Origin: an uncultured Collinsella sp.
GTDB lineage: Bacteria; Actinomycetota; Coriobacteriia; Coriobacteriales; Coriobacteriaceae
Assembly (NCBI GenBank): GCA_900757465.1
Contig: CAAENY010000124.1
Coordinates: forward strand, 1-5,636
Length of the DNA: 5,636 bases
Reading direction: 5' to 3'
Part shown: positions 1 to 5,316 of the stretch, one piece after another
Numbering within the stretch: position 1 is the first letter of the stretch
Layout: every line of letters starts with the position of its first letter
Program-made: the position numbers and the translations under genes
The notes under the pieces: generated by a model
What the model was told of the DNA's origin: nothing
Database searches by the model: none
The model's input: only the letters and a program-made list of their open reading frames with translations

Positions 1-2
1 CC

Positions 3-419
3 GGCTGCAAGGTCGTGCTCAACGCGCCCGAGACCTCGGCAACCGTCGAGACCAAGGGCATCTCCAAGAGTGGCGGCATTCAGACCTTCCGCAGCTCTAT
101 TGTGGCGACACCCAAGGCCGAGGGCTCCAAGGCAACCGTGAGCTGCCAGTCGCTGATGCTCGACGACCAAAGCCGCTCCGACACTATTCCGGCCATGGAC
201 ATCCGCGCCAAGAACGTCGACATCGGCCACGAGGCCACCATCGGCCGCATCGGCGACGACAAGGTGTTCTACCTGATGAGCCGCGGTATCTCGGAGGAAG
301 AGGCCCGTACCATGATCGTCAACGGCTTTGCCAACCCGGTCTCCAAGGAGCTGCCGCTGGAGTACGCCGTCGAGATGAACAACCTGATTAAGCTCGAGAT
401 GGAAGGAGCGATCGGATAA
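3..419 (+). CDS. sufB: SufB, Fe-S cluster scaffold subunit (C-terminal part, 5' end outside window)
   Basis: This is the last 138 codons of SufB, a core subunit of the SufBCD scaffold that assembles Fe-S clusters in the cytoplasm. The reading frame is open from base 3, so the gene begins upstream of the window; the GTG at 15 is an internal valine codon, not a start. The C-terminus resembles E. coli SufB closely: GHEATIGRIGDD followed by FYLMSRGISEEEA and then ELPLEYAVEMN. The cysteine at 144-146 (SCQSLML) lines up with the E. coli SufB cysteine implicated in cluster assembly (Cys405). The His-Glu pair at 228-233 lines up with the conserved HE of LEHEAT. The TAA stop at 417-419 overlaps the sufD ATG by one base. 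A SufC ATPase gene is expected upstream but cannot be seen. The family call is very secure. Confidence 0.96.
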   Translation, partial: GCKVVLNAPETSATVETKGISKSGGIQTFRSSIVATPKAEGSKATVSCQSLMLDDQSRSDTIPAMDIRAKNVDIGHEATIGRIGDDKVFYLMSRGISEEEARTMIVNGFANPVSKELPLEYAVEMNNLIKLEMEGAIG

Positions 420-1690
420 TGAAACAGGAAACCAACACCGCTGCTACCACGCTCGAGCAGGTCAACGCGATGCCGGCTGCCACTTGGGGCTGGCTGAAGA
501 TGAATCAGACCAAGCTCGAGCTCTCTGACGAGCTTGCCGCCGCTCCCACCGAGACCATTGAGGTCGAGGGCTTGGACGAGCAGTTTACCGGCGTGGCAGA
601 CGCGTTCGACGCCGCCATGGACGCCATGGCCGAGCGCTTCCCCGAGCGCCGTGCCTCCGCCCCCGGTGATGCCGCCGGCCGCGCCCGCATCACGCCCGAG
701 ACCGAGCTCGACGTGCCCGCAACCTCCGTCTACCAGGCCGGCGCCATTAAGCTCGAGGAAGAGCTCTCCCCTGCTGAGGCCTTCGAAACCGGCATGGGTG
801 AGGCTGCCTACGCCTACTTGGCCGAGCACGCTACCAAGCGCATCGTCATCGATGTGCCCGCATACAAGCACGCCACGGTTACCGTGCGCGTGAGCGGTGT
901 CGATGCAGCCGCGGCCATCGCCGCCATCGACGTCGTCGCCCGTCCCCAGTCGACGCTCGATCTGCTTATTGCCCTGGACTCCCCCGTTGCCGGCGAGGGC
1001 GTCGTGGGATCCGTGCTGCGCGTGTGCGCCCACGAGTACGCCACCGTCAACGTGGCCTGCACGCAGACGCTCGACGATAGCTGGATCGCACTCGACGACA
1101 CCGGCCTGTTCCTGGACGAGGGCGCGCGCGTCAACGTGCAGCACACCGTCCTGGGCGCTGGCGCCAGCGCCACCGGCCTTGCCGGCGACCTGCTGGGCGA
1201 TACCGCCAAGGTCACCATCGATACTGACTACCTGGGCGCCCGAGAGCAGGTGCGCGACTTTAACTACGAGCTGCGCCACCGCGGTCGCAAGACCGAGTGC
1301 GAGATCGACGCCAACGGCGTGCTGACCGGCACGTCCAAGAAGGTCTACCGTGGCACCATCGACCTCGTGCACGGCTGCAAGGGTGCCGTCGGCACCGAAC
1401 GCGAGACGGTGCTCTTGGCCAACAAGGGCGTCGACAACAAGACCGTCCCCGTCATCCTCTGCGACGAGGACGACGTCGCCGGCAACCACGGCGCCACCAT
1501 CGGCCACGTCCGCGACGAGCAGCTGTTCTATCTCGCCTGCCGCGGCCTTGACCAAAACGCCGCCGAGGACCTGTTCATCCGTGCCAAGCTGGAGGACGCT
1601 GCGCTTTCCGCGACCGACGAGCGCACCCGCGCCGCCGTCGTCCGCTTGGGCAACAACCTGATCGACAATTTCGAGGAGGAGCTCGCATGA
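419..1690 (+). CDS. sufD: SufD, Fe-S cluster assembly subunit
   Basis: SufD (423 aa, the usual family size) pairs with SufB through a shared beta-helix core to form the SufBCD scaffold. The first ~100 residues are a variable alpha-helical, Ala/Glu-rich region. The SUF beta-helix domain spans roughly residues 140-395. Diagnostic motifs are RGTIDLVHGCKGAVGTE (about 311-327) and DDVAGNHGATIGHVRDEQ (about 351-368). His357 matches E. coli SufD His360, which works with the SufB cysteine at the assembly site. The start is the ATG at 419, which overlaps the sufB stop in TAATG and has a GGAAGGAG Shine-Dalgarno at 401-408. The stop overlaps sufS in ATGA at 1687-1690. The call as SufD rather than SufB rests on the GNHGAT context and gene order. 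Confidence 0.96.
   Translation: MKQETNTAATTLEQVNAMPAATWGWLKMNQTKLELSDELAAAPTETIEVEGLDEQFTGVADAFDAAMDAMAERFPERRASAPGDAAGRARITPETELDVPATSVYQAGAIKLEEELSPAEAFETGMGEAAYAYLAEHATKRIVIDVPAYKHATVTVRVSGVDAAAAIAAIDVVARPQSTLDLLIALDSPVAGEGVVGSVLRVCAHEYATVNVACTQTLDDSWIALDDTGLFLDEGARVNVQHTVLGAGASATGLAGDLLGDTAKVTIDTDYLGAREQVRDFNYELRHRGRKTECEIDANGVLTGTSKKVYRGTIDLVHGCKGAVGTERETVLLANKGVDNKTVPVILCDEDDVAGNHGATIGHVRDEQLFYLACRGLDQNAAEDLFIRAKLEDAALSATDERTRAAVVRLGNNLIDNFEEELA
1674..1679 (+). promoter_or_regulatory. Shine-Dalgarno that fixes the sufS start
   Basis: AGGAGG lies inside the sufD 3' end, 7 nt before the ATG at 1687. It supports that start over the in-frame ATG at 1738, whose only upstream purine stretch (GGAG at 1731-1734) is 3 nt away and too close. 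The choice matters because it adds an N-terminal extension containing a CxxC pair. Confidence 0.75.
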
Positions 1691-3012
1691 TCGACACCGA
1701 GCACGTTAAATGCGACACCTGTACCGCACCGGAGCCTATGGAGCTCGACGCCAGCGACGAGGCCTCACGCGGCTGGCCCACCGTAGACATCGAGACCAAT
1801 CCCTACAAGGCGCAGTTCCCGCTGTTCCAGCAGCACCCCGAGATCGCCTTCCTCGATAGCGCCGCCACCGCGCAGCGCCCTGCCTGCGTGCTCGACGCCG
1901 AGCGCGACTTCTACCAGCGCATGAACGCCAACCCCCTGCGCGGCCTGTACTCGCTGTCCGTCGAGGCCACCGAGGCCATCGCGAAGGTGCGCCAGCAGAT
2001 TGCCAACCTCATCGGCGCCCCCCGGGCCAACGAGGTCGTCTTCACCCGCAACACGAGCGAGTCGCTCAACCTGGTCGCCAAGAGCTTTGCGCCAACGGTG
2101 CTCGAGCCCGGTGACGAGGTCGTCATTACCATCATGGAGCACCACTCCAACCTGATTCCGTGGCAGCAGGTCTGCCGCGAGACCGGCGCCAAGCTCGTCT
2201 ACCTCTACCCCACCAAGACCGGCCAGCTCACCACCGAGGAAGTTCTTGCCAAGGTTGGTCCCAAGACCAAGATCCTGGCCGTGGGCCAGGTCTCCAACGT
2301 GCTGGGCGTCGAGAACCCGGTCAAGAACCTCGGCAAACTCGTGCACAAGTACGGCGGCTACCTGGTCGTCGACGGTGCGCAGTCGCTGCCGCACATGCCG
2401 GTCGATGTGGCCGACCTGGGAGCCGACTTCTTTGCCTTTAGCGCACACAAGGCCATGGGCCCTATGGGCATCGGCGTGCTGTGGGGCAAGATGGACCTGC
2501 TCAACGCCATGCCGCCCATGCTCACCGGCGGCGAAATGATCGACTCTGTCACCGAGCAGGACGCCGTCTGGGCGCCCGTCCCCGAGAAGTTCGAGGCCGG
2601 CACGCAGGACGCCGCCGGCATCTTCGCCACGGGTGCGGCACTCGACTACCTGGTCAACACCGTGGGTTACGAGAACATTCAGGCCCGCGAGCAGGCACTC
2701 GTCCACTACCTGATGGGCGAACTCATGCAGCTCGACTTTGTCCAGATCATCGGCTCCATCTATTGGGACAACCACCACGGCGTTGTGAGCTTTAACGTCA
2801 AGGGCATCCACCCGCACGACGTCGCGAGCATCATGGACATGGACGGCGTCTGCATCCGCGCCGGTCACCACTGCGCGCAGCCGCTGCTTACCTGGCTGGG
2901 CGTCGAGAACCTTGCCTGCTGCCGCGCCAGCGTGGCCTTCTACAACGACAAGGCCGACATTGACAAGTTCATCGCCGGCCTGCATCACGTTTGGAGCACG
3001 TTCAATGGGTAA
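1687..3012 (+). CDS. sufS: SufS, PLP-dependent group II cysteine desulfurase
   Basis: SufS (441 aa) removes sulfur from L-cysteine, giving alanine and an enzyme persulfide that is passed to SufU. The fold-type I aminotransferase domain covers about residues 45-438. Visible active-site features are LDSAA (56-60), RGLYSLS (85-91), MEHHSN (150-155), VSNVLG (202-207), VDGAQ (228-232) with PLP-contacting Asp229 and Gln232, the PLP Schiff-base Lys255 in SAHKAMGP, and the persulfide-forming Cys396 in RAGHHCAQPL. The RxGHHCAxPL context marks it as group II (SufS/CsdA type) rather than IscS/NifS. Compared with E. coli SufS it has about 29 extra residues before the LDSAA motif, with Cys9-x-x-Cys12. It overlaps sufD by 4 nt (ATGA) and sufU by 8 nt, so translation is probably coupled. 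The function is secure; the role of the extension is unknown. Confidence 0.97.
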   Translation: MIDTEHVKCDTCTAPEPMELDASDEASRGWPTVDIETNPYKAQFPLFQQHPEIAFLDSAATAQRPACVLDAERDFYQRMNANPLRGLYSLSVEATEAIAKVRQQIANLIGAPRANEVVFTRNTSESLNLVAKSFAPTVLEPGDEVVITIMEHHSNLIPWQQVCRETGAKLVYLYPTKTGQLTTEEVLAKVGPKTKILAVGQVSNVLGVENPVKNLGKLVHKYGGYLVVDGAQSLPHMPVDVADLGADFFAFSAHKAMGPMGIGVLWGKMDLLNAMPPMLTGGEMIDSVTEQDAVWAPVPEKFEAGTQDAAGIFATGAALDYLVNTVGYENIQAREQALVHYLMGELMQLDFVQIIGSIYWDNHHGVVSFNVKGIHPHDVASIMDMDGVCIRAGHHCAQPLLTWLGVENLACCRASVAFYNDKADIDKFIAGLHHVWSTFNG

Positions 3013-3439
3013 TCTGTACACCTCCACCACATTTATGGAGCACAACTCGCACCCCGACTACAAGTACGAGATGGATGCTCCCACGCACGAGCACGACGGC
3101 ATCAACCCCAGCTGCGGAGACGAGCTCACTCTGCAGCTGCGTGTCGAGAACAACGTGATCGAGGAGGCCTCCTTTACCGGCCACGGCTGCGCCATCAGCC
3201 AGGCCAGCGCCGACATCATGGCCGACCTCATCACCGGCGAGACCGTCGAGGAAGCTCACCGCCTGGCAGAGCTCTTCCTCGCCATGATCCGCGGCGAGCA
3301 GCTCTCCGAGGAAGACCTGGAAGACCTGGACGAAGCCGCCCAGCTCCAGGACATCTCGCACATGCCCGCCCGCGTCAAATGCGCCGAGCTCGCCTGGCGC
3401 ACCCTCGACGGCATGCTCGAGGGGCAAGCTAACCAGTAG
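3005..3439 (+). CDS. sufU: SufU, zinc-dependent sulfurtransferase partner of SufS
   Basis: SufU (144 aa; B. subtilis SufU is about 147) has the IscU-like fold. In Gram-positive bacteria it takes the persulfide sulfur from SufS and hands it to SufBCD. The zinc-site residues are all present: Cys37 and Asp39 in NPSCGD, Cys62 in GHGCAIS, and Cys126 in PARVKC. The insertion between the second and third cysteine segments (about 85-115, acidic, LSEEDLEDLDE) is the usual SufU feature that separates it from IscU. The ATG at 3005 is chosen because GGAG at 2993-2996 sits 8 nt upstream and translation would couple with the end of sufS. An in-frame ATG at 3035 (Met11) is a weaker alternative. It is the last gene of the operon, with an intrinsic terminator 33 nt after the stop. 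Confidence 0.95.
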   Translation: MGNLYTSTTFMEHNSHPDYKYEMDAPTHEHDGINPSCGDELTLQLRVENNVIEEASFTGHGCAISQASADIMADLITGETVEEAHRLAELFLAMIRGEQLSEEDLEDLDEAAQLQDISHMPARVKCAELAWRTLDGMLEGQANQ

Positions 3440-3471
3440 TTTATGCCCCGAATCCAAGGTTTTTGTTTGCC

Positions 3472-3501
3472 GAGCCGCCCGATACGGGCGGCTCTGTTTT
3501 T
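3472..3501 (+). terminator. Intrinsic terminator of the suf operon
   Basis: A perfect 9-bp GC-rich stem, GAGCCGCCC (3472-3480) with GGGCGGCTC (3486-3494), encloses the loop GATAC. It is followed by TG and then five T's (3497-3501). On the opposite strand no T-run follows the hairpin, so it should stop only + strand transcripts, i.e. the suf mRNA. Confidence 0.9.
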
Positions 3502-3603
3502 ACCTAATGAGCGCGAACGCACAAAGTCCGCGCGTCCGGCGCCCCGTCTGACATTTGCCACACAGCCAGACGCGAGCACGGGCGTTTTCCACAGCACCAA
3601 AGG

Positions 3604-3690
3604 CCTGCGGCAGGGCCCCGGGCCCGCCAAGCAATGCGCCAAGCCCCGTTCTGCGAAGCTCCGACTCGCTTCGCGCCTGCCGCAGACGGG
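3604..3690. repeat. GC-rich nested inverted repeats
   Basis: CTGCGGCAGG (3605-3614) is the exact reverse complement of CCTGCCGCAG (3676-3685). Inside this pair lies a second perfect inverted repeat, GCGAAGC (3653-3659) with GCTTCGC (3668-3674), loop 8 nt. Also inside are two GGGCCC palindromes (3613-3618 and 3620-3625) separated by one C. The outer end CAGACGGG (3683-3690) can also pair with CCCGTCTG at 3543-3550. The arrangement could be a folded RNA or REP-type palindromic DNA. The repeats are certain; any function is not. Confidence 0.55.
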
Positions 3691-3703
3691 TCCCATAGGG
3701 AGC

Positions 3704-3734
3704 GGCGTGCATTTTTGCGAGTATTCAGCACGCC
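3704..3734. repeat. 7-bp inverted repeat with a 17-nt AT-rich loop
   Basis: GGCGTGC (3704-3710) and GCACGCC (3728-3734) are perfect reverse complements. They flank a 17-nt loop, ATTTTTGCGAGTATTCA. There is no T-run after the stem, so it is not a standard terminator. The loop contains GAGTATTC, one base different from the GAATATTC palindrome in the promoter region at 5196-5203. Confidence 0.5.
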
Positions 3735-3916
3735 AAGCTGTGTGTATACGCATCGAAAGCGTTAATCAACGTCTTTAGGCGCATATATATTGTGCTTTAG
3801 AACAAGCATCGCGGTCTGACGGGACGCAGGCACGCGCTTCGGGGGCGCAACGGCGGGAATCAATAGCTTCGGGACCCGTATGTTGCAAGATTGCGGCGGT
3901 GCCGACAGCAACACGA

Positions 3917-3939
3917 TGCTGAAAACTCCGTTTTTTGCA
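3917..3939. repeat. 23-bp near-palindrome
   Basis: The arms TGC (3917-3919) and GCA (3937-3939) and the inner arms AAAAC (3922-3926) and GTTTT (3930-3934) are symmetric around TCC (3927-3929). Only one T/T mismatch and one G/T pair lie between inner and outer arms. Such symmetry is typical of a dimeric repressor site or a REP-like element. It is unlikely to be a terminator because the T's fall within the stem. Confidence 0.45.
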
Positions 3940-3953
3940 CGGCGCAGACGGGG

Positions 3954-3976
3954 GTAGGCACGGGCAAACCCGGACC
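3954..3976 (+). repeat. REP-like element: GTAG followed by an imperfect hairpin
   Basis: GTAG (3954-3957) is followed by a hairpin with inner stem CGGG (3961-3964) and CCCG (3969-3972), loop CAAA. Beyond a small internal loop (CA opposite GA), the outer pair GG (3957-3958) with CC (3975-3976) continues the stem. A GTAG tetranucleotide 5' of a bulged hairpin is the known signature recognised by REP-associated transposases in enterobacteria. The element is short, so chance is possible; the nearby transposase-like gene raises its plausibility. Confidence 0.35.
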
Positions 3977-4100
3977 GAGCCGTTATTTTATGCAAGATGG
4001 CGATTTTTCTATGCATATTAAGAAGTGCAGTTACCGTACCAAGCTTTTAGAACAATGGTTGTGGCATATGGGCGACCCCAGCTGCGGTGCACAGGCAGTC

Positions 4101-4913
4101 CTACGCCACGTTTCGGCCAGTCTGCACCGCCGTTCGTGCACAGGCACGCACGATACGAGAAACGGTACTTTTGCCAATCCCCGTATATCGCTCAATCTGA
4201 CGCACCGTAAAACCGGCATCGTGCAATCCAAGAATGACGATATTGCGCTGCGCCGACGGCGCGGCTTTAACCCCGTGGAGCGGAACCCCGAGGCTCTTCG
4301 CCATCTTGTCGGCAAAGGCGTGGCGTTCCCACTCCGTCTCTTTCATATCGCCCAGCGCTGGCTCGCCGCCGTCGGGCGTCGAAAGCGAATGGGTAATAAA
4401 GCCCTCGGCAGAACCAAAAAGCTCAAGCACGCAAGAAGGATCAGAAAATCCCCTCGCGACATCAGTCGCGTCACCGTCGTAAGCGCGCAAATGCTCGGCA
4501 AAGCTACTCCAGGGATAACGCTCGATTAAGCTGATGCCAGCCTCCTGCGGATCGGCGTGTACGGAACGAATAGCCTCCATCACCTGCCAGTCGGTATCGA
4601 GCGAACGCCGGTCAAAACGGTTCTGGAACAGATGGCCTGTGCGCCCCGTGCGTTTATTGAACCGCCGCGCGTACGTCAAAAGCAACCGGTGCATCGCCGC
4701 GCTCATCCTGTCCTCGTAATCTGCAAGCACCAAATGCACGTGAGTGCCCATAAGACACCAGGCGATAACCGTCACGCCCTCCTCGCGGCAGCACTCGCGC
4801 ATCAGCTCCAAAAACTCCCATCGGTCTTCATCGCCCTCAAAGATGAGCTGCTTGCCCGTACCGCGGGCACAGACATGGTAAAAGCCGGTAACCGTTCTCC
4901 AAACGCGCTGCAT
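4101..4913 (-). CDS. Y1 (IS200-like/RAYT) transposase-related protein with C-terminal HTH; catalytic Tyr apparently lost
   Basis: This 270-aa protein belongs to the Y1 transposase superfamily, single-strand DNA endonucleases that use an HUH metal site and a tyrosine nucleophile. The N-terminal Y1 domain covers about residues 5-140. It shows FYHVCARGTGKQLIF (11-25), the HUH motif MGTHVHLVL (His58, His60), YARRFNKRTGRTGHLFQNRF (81-100) and YPWSSF (133-138). In RAYT-like relatives the nucleophile lies in a motif of the form RYIHxNPxxAG. Here the matching stretch is RSVHADPQEAG (116-126), so Ser117 (codon 4565-4563) occupies the tyrosine position, 57 residues after His60. A C-terminal helix-turn-helix follows (about 222-256, TVRQIERYTGIGKSTVSR). 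The ATG at 4913 has GAAGGGAG (4925-4918) 4 nt upstream. The gene is single, convergent with suf. It is probably a domesticated or inactive DNA-binding protein, though descent from a recently inactivated copy is possible. Confidence 0.88.
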   Translation of the reverse strand: MQRVWRTVTGFYHVCARGTGKQLIFEGDEDRWEFLELMRECCREEGVTVIAWCLMGTHVHLVLADYEDRMSAAMHRLLLTYARRFNKRTGRTGHLFQNRFDRRSLDTDWQVMEAIRSVHADPQEAGISLIERYPWSSFAEHLRAYDGDATDVARGFSDPSCVLELFGSAEGFITHSLSTPDGGEPALGDMKETEWERHAFADKMAKSLGVPLHGVKAAPSAQRNIVILGLHDAGFTVRQIERYTGIGKSTVSRIVRACARTAVQTGRNVA

Positions 4914-4946
4914 GGCGCTCCCTTCGCCGGGATCTGCTTACCATCC

Positions 4947-4975
4947 AATACAGCACGATTGAAGCGTGCCATCAA
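4947..4975 (-). promoter_or_regulatory. Candidate promoter with operator-like inverted repeat for the transposase-like gene
   Basis: On the minus strand TTGATG (4975-4970) and TGTATT (4952-4947) form a moderate -35/-10 pair, each 4 of 6 to consensus, with an ideal 17-nt spacer. The spacer is itself an inverted repeat: GCACG (4953-4957) and CGTGC (4965-4969) around 7 nt. A protein bound there would block RNA polymerase. Transcription would start about 30 nt before the ATG at 4913. The promoter is a prediction from pattern only. Confidence 0.4.
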
Positions 4976-5037
4976 AACATTCACGCAAAACAATACACTC
5001 GCGCGGCCAAAGGCAGCAAACAGGCGGCGAACGGCAC

Positions 5038-5064
5038 CGTTGCAACAGGTCAACCACTGCAACG
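5038..5064. repeat. 7-bp inverted repeat upstream of the transposase-like gene
   Basis: CGTTGCA (5038-5044) and TGCAACG (5058-5064) are perfect reverse complements separated by 13 nt. They lie in the divergent region between the minus-strand gene and the + strand gene starting at 5317. The stretch 4976-5190 otherwise holds no gene or signal I can support. Confidence 0.35.
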
Positions 5065-5195
5065 CTTGCAAGAGCGGACCAAAAGCTTGCCCAAGACGGA
5101 CCCCCTCTACGGAAGTTCATGACCACAGAACATAGAGTTAAACCGTTTCAATTAAAACTTCAGGACTTCTCGCTACGAAAACTGAGCCGTTCGCC

Positions 5196-5223
5196 GAATA
5201 TTCCGTGCATTTCGCGGTATTAT
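5196..5223 (+). promoter_or_regulatory. Candidate promoter of the IscU-like gene
   Basis: TATTAT (5218-5223) is a good -10 box, giving a start near 5230 and a leader of about 87 nt. The -35 region is poor by sigma-70 standards. In its place lies GAATATTC (5196-5203), a perfect 8-bp palindrome. A weak -35 covered by a palindrome suggests control by an activator or repressor. The regulator cannot be named from this sequence. Confidence 0.45.
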
Positions 5224-5241
5224 AGGGGCTGCATGTCATGT

Positions 5242-5281
5242 CCCTTTCGAAGGGTCGCCCGGCAATCGCCAGCCACGACCC
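5242..5281 (+). other. 5' leader with two mutually exclusive hairpins
   Basis: CCCTT (5242-5246) can pair with AAGGG (5250-5254), loop TCG. Alternatively GGGTCG (5252-5257) can pair with CGACCC (5276-5281). Both use the GGG at 5252-5254, so only one can form. No T-run follows either, so transcription attenuation is not evident. The leader matches no riboswitch class I recognise. Confidence 0.25.
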
Positions 5282-5305
5282 CCAGACGGGACGCCAACAC
5301 GATAG

Positions 5306-5312
5306 AGAGGAG
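5306..5312 (+). promoter_or_regulatory. Shine-Dalgarno of the IscU-like gene
   Basis: AGAGGAG ends 4 nt before the ATG at 5317. It supports that start over the in-frame ATG at 5233, which is only about 3 nt after the predicted transcription start. Confidence 0.65.
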
Positions 5313-5316
5313 AGGC

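Larger units (their letters stand above)
3502..4100. other. Gene-free intergenic stretch rich in inverted repeats
   Basis: About 600 nt between the suf terminator and the 3' end of the minus-strand transposase-like gene. No open frame here has a Shine-Dalgarno or recognisable protein content. The first part (to ~3700) is very GC-rich and strongly self-complementary. The part from ~3740 is more AT-rich, with TATATAT at 3784-3790 but no good matching -35 on either strand. Inverted repeats are listed separately. Short repeats also link distant parts: CGCAGACGGG at 3681-3690 and 3943-3952, ACGGGTCCC at 3687-3695 with its reverse complement at 3871-3879, and TTTAGAACAA at 3796-3805 and 4046-4055. 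No intrinsic terminator for the minus-strand gene was found. Confidence 0.6.

Noticed and set aside
15..17. GTG at 15 as a start codon for the first gene
   Set aside because: The frame is open back to base 3 and matches the interior of SufB, so the GTG is an internal valine codon.
269..1555. Long open frame antisense to sufD
   Set aside because: It is a by-product of GC-rich codon use opposite a certain gene; the translation is low-complexity Gly/Val/Ala/Asp with no family features. The same applies to the long antisense frame at 1765-3045 opposite sufS.
3443..3778. 111-codon + strand open frame after sufU
   Set aside because: It crosses the intrinsic terminator and the GC-rich inverted repeats, has no ribosome binding site, and has Pro/Arg-rich shadow-like composition.
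3931..3936. T-run at 3931-3936 as a terminator
   Set aside because: The T's form part of the palindrome stem rather than following a GC-rich stem.
3762..4016. 84-codon minus-strand open frame in the gene-free region
   Set aside because: No Shine-Dalgarno precedes its ATG, the protein is basic and unrecognisable, and it runs through the palindromes. It could be real only if conserved in relatives.
3891..4529. 212-codon + strand open frame overlapping the transposase-like gene
   Set aside because: Most of it is antisense to the supported minus-strand gene and it shows no recognisable domain. The same holds for the 192-codon frame at 4557-5135.
5233..5316. In-frame 28-codon N-terminal extension of the IscU-like protein from ATG 5233
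   Set aside because: It would start within about 3 nt of the predicted transcription start. The residues are Arg-rich and unlike the family, and the ATG at 5317 has a good Shine-Dalgarno.
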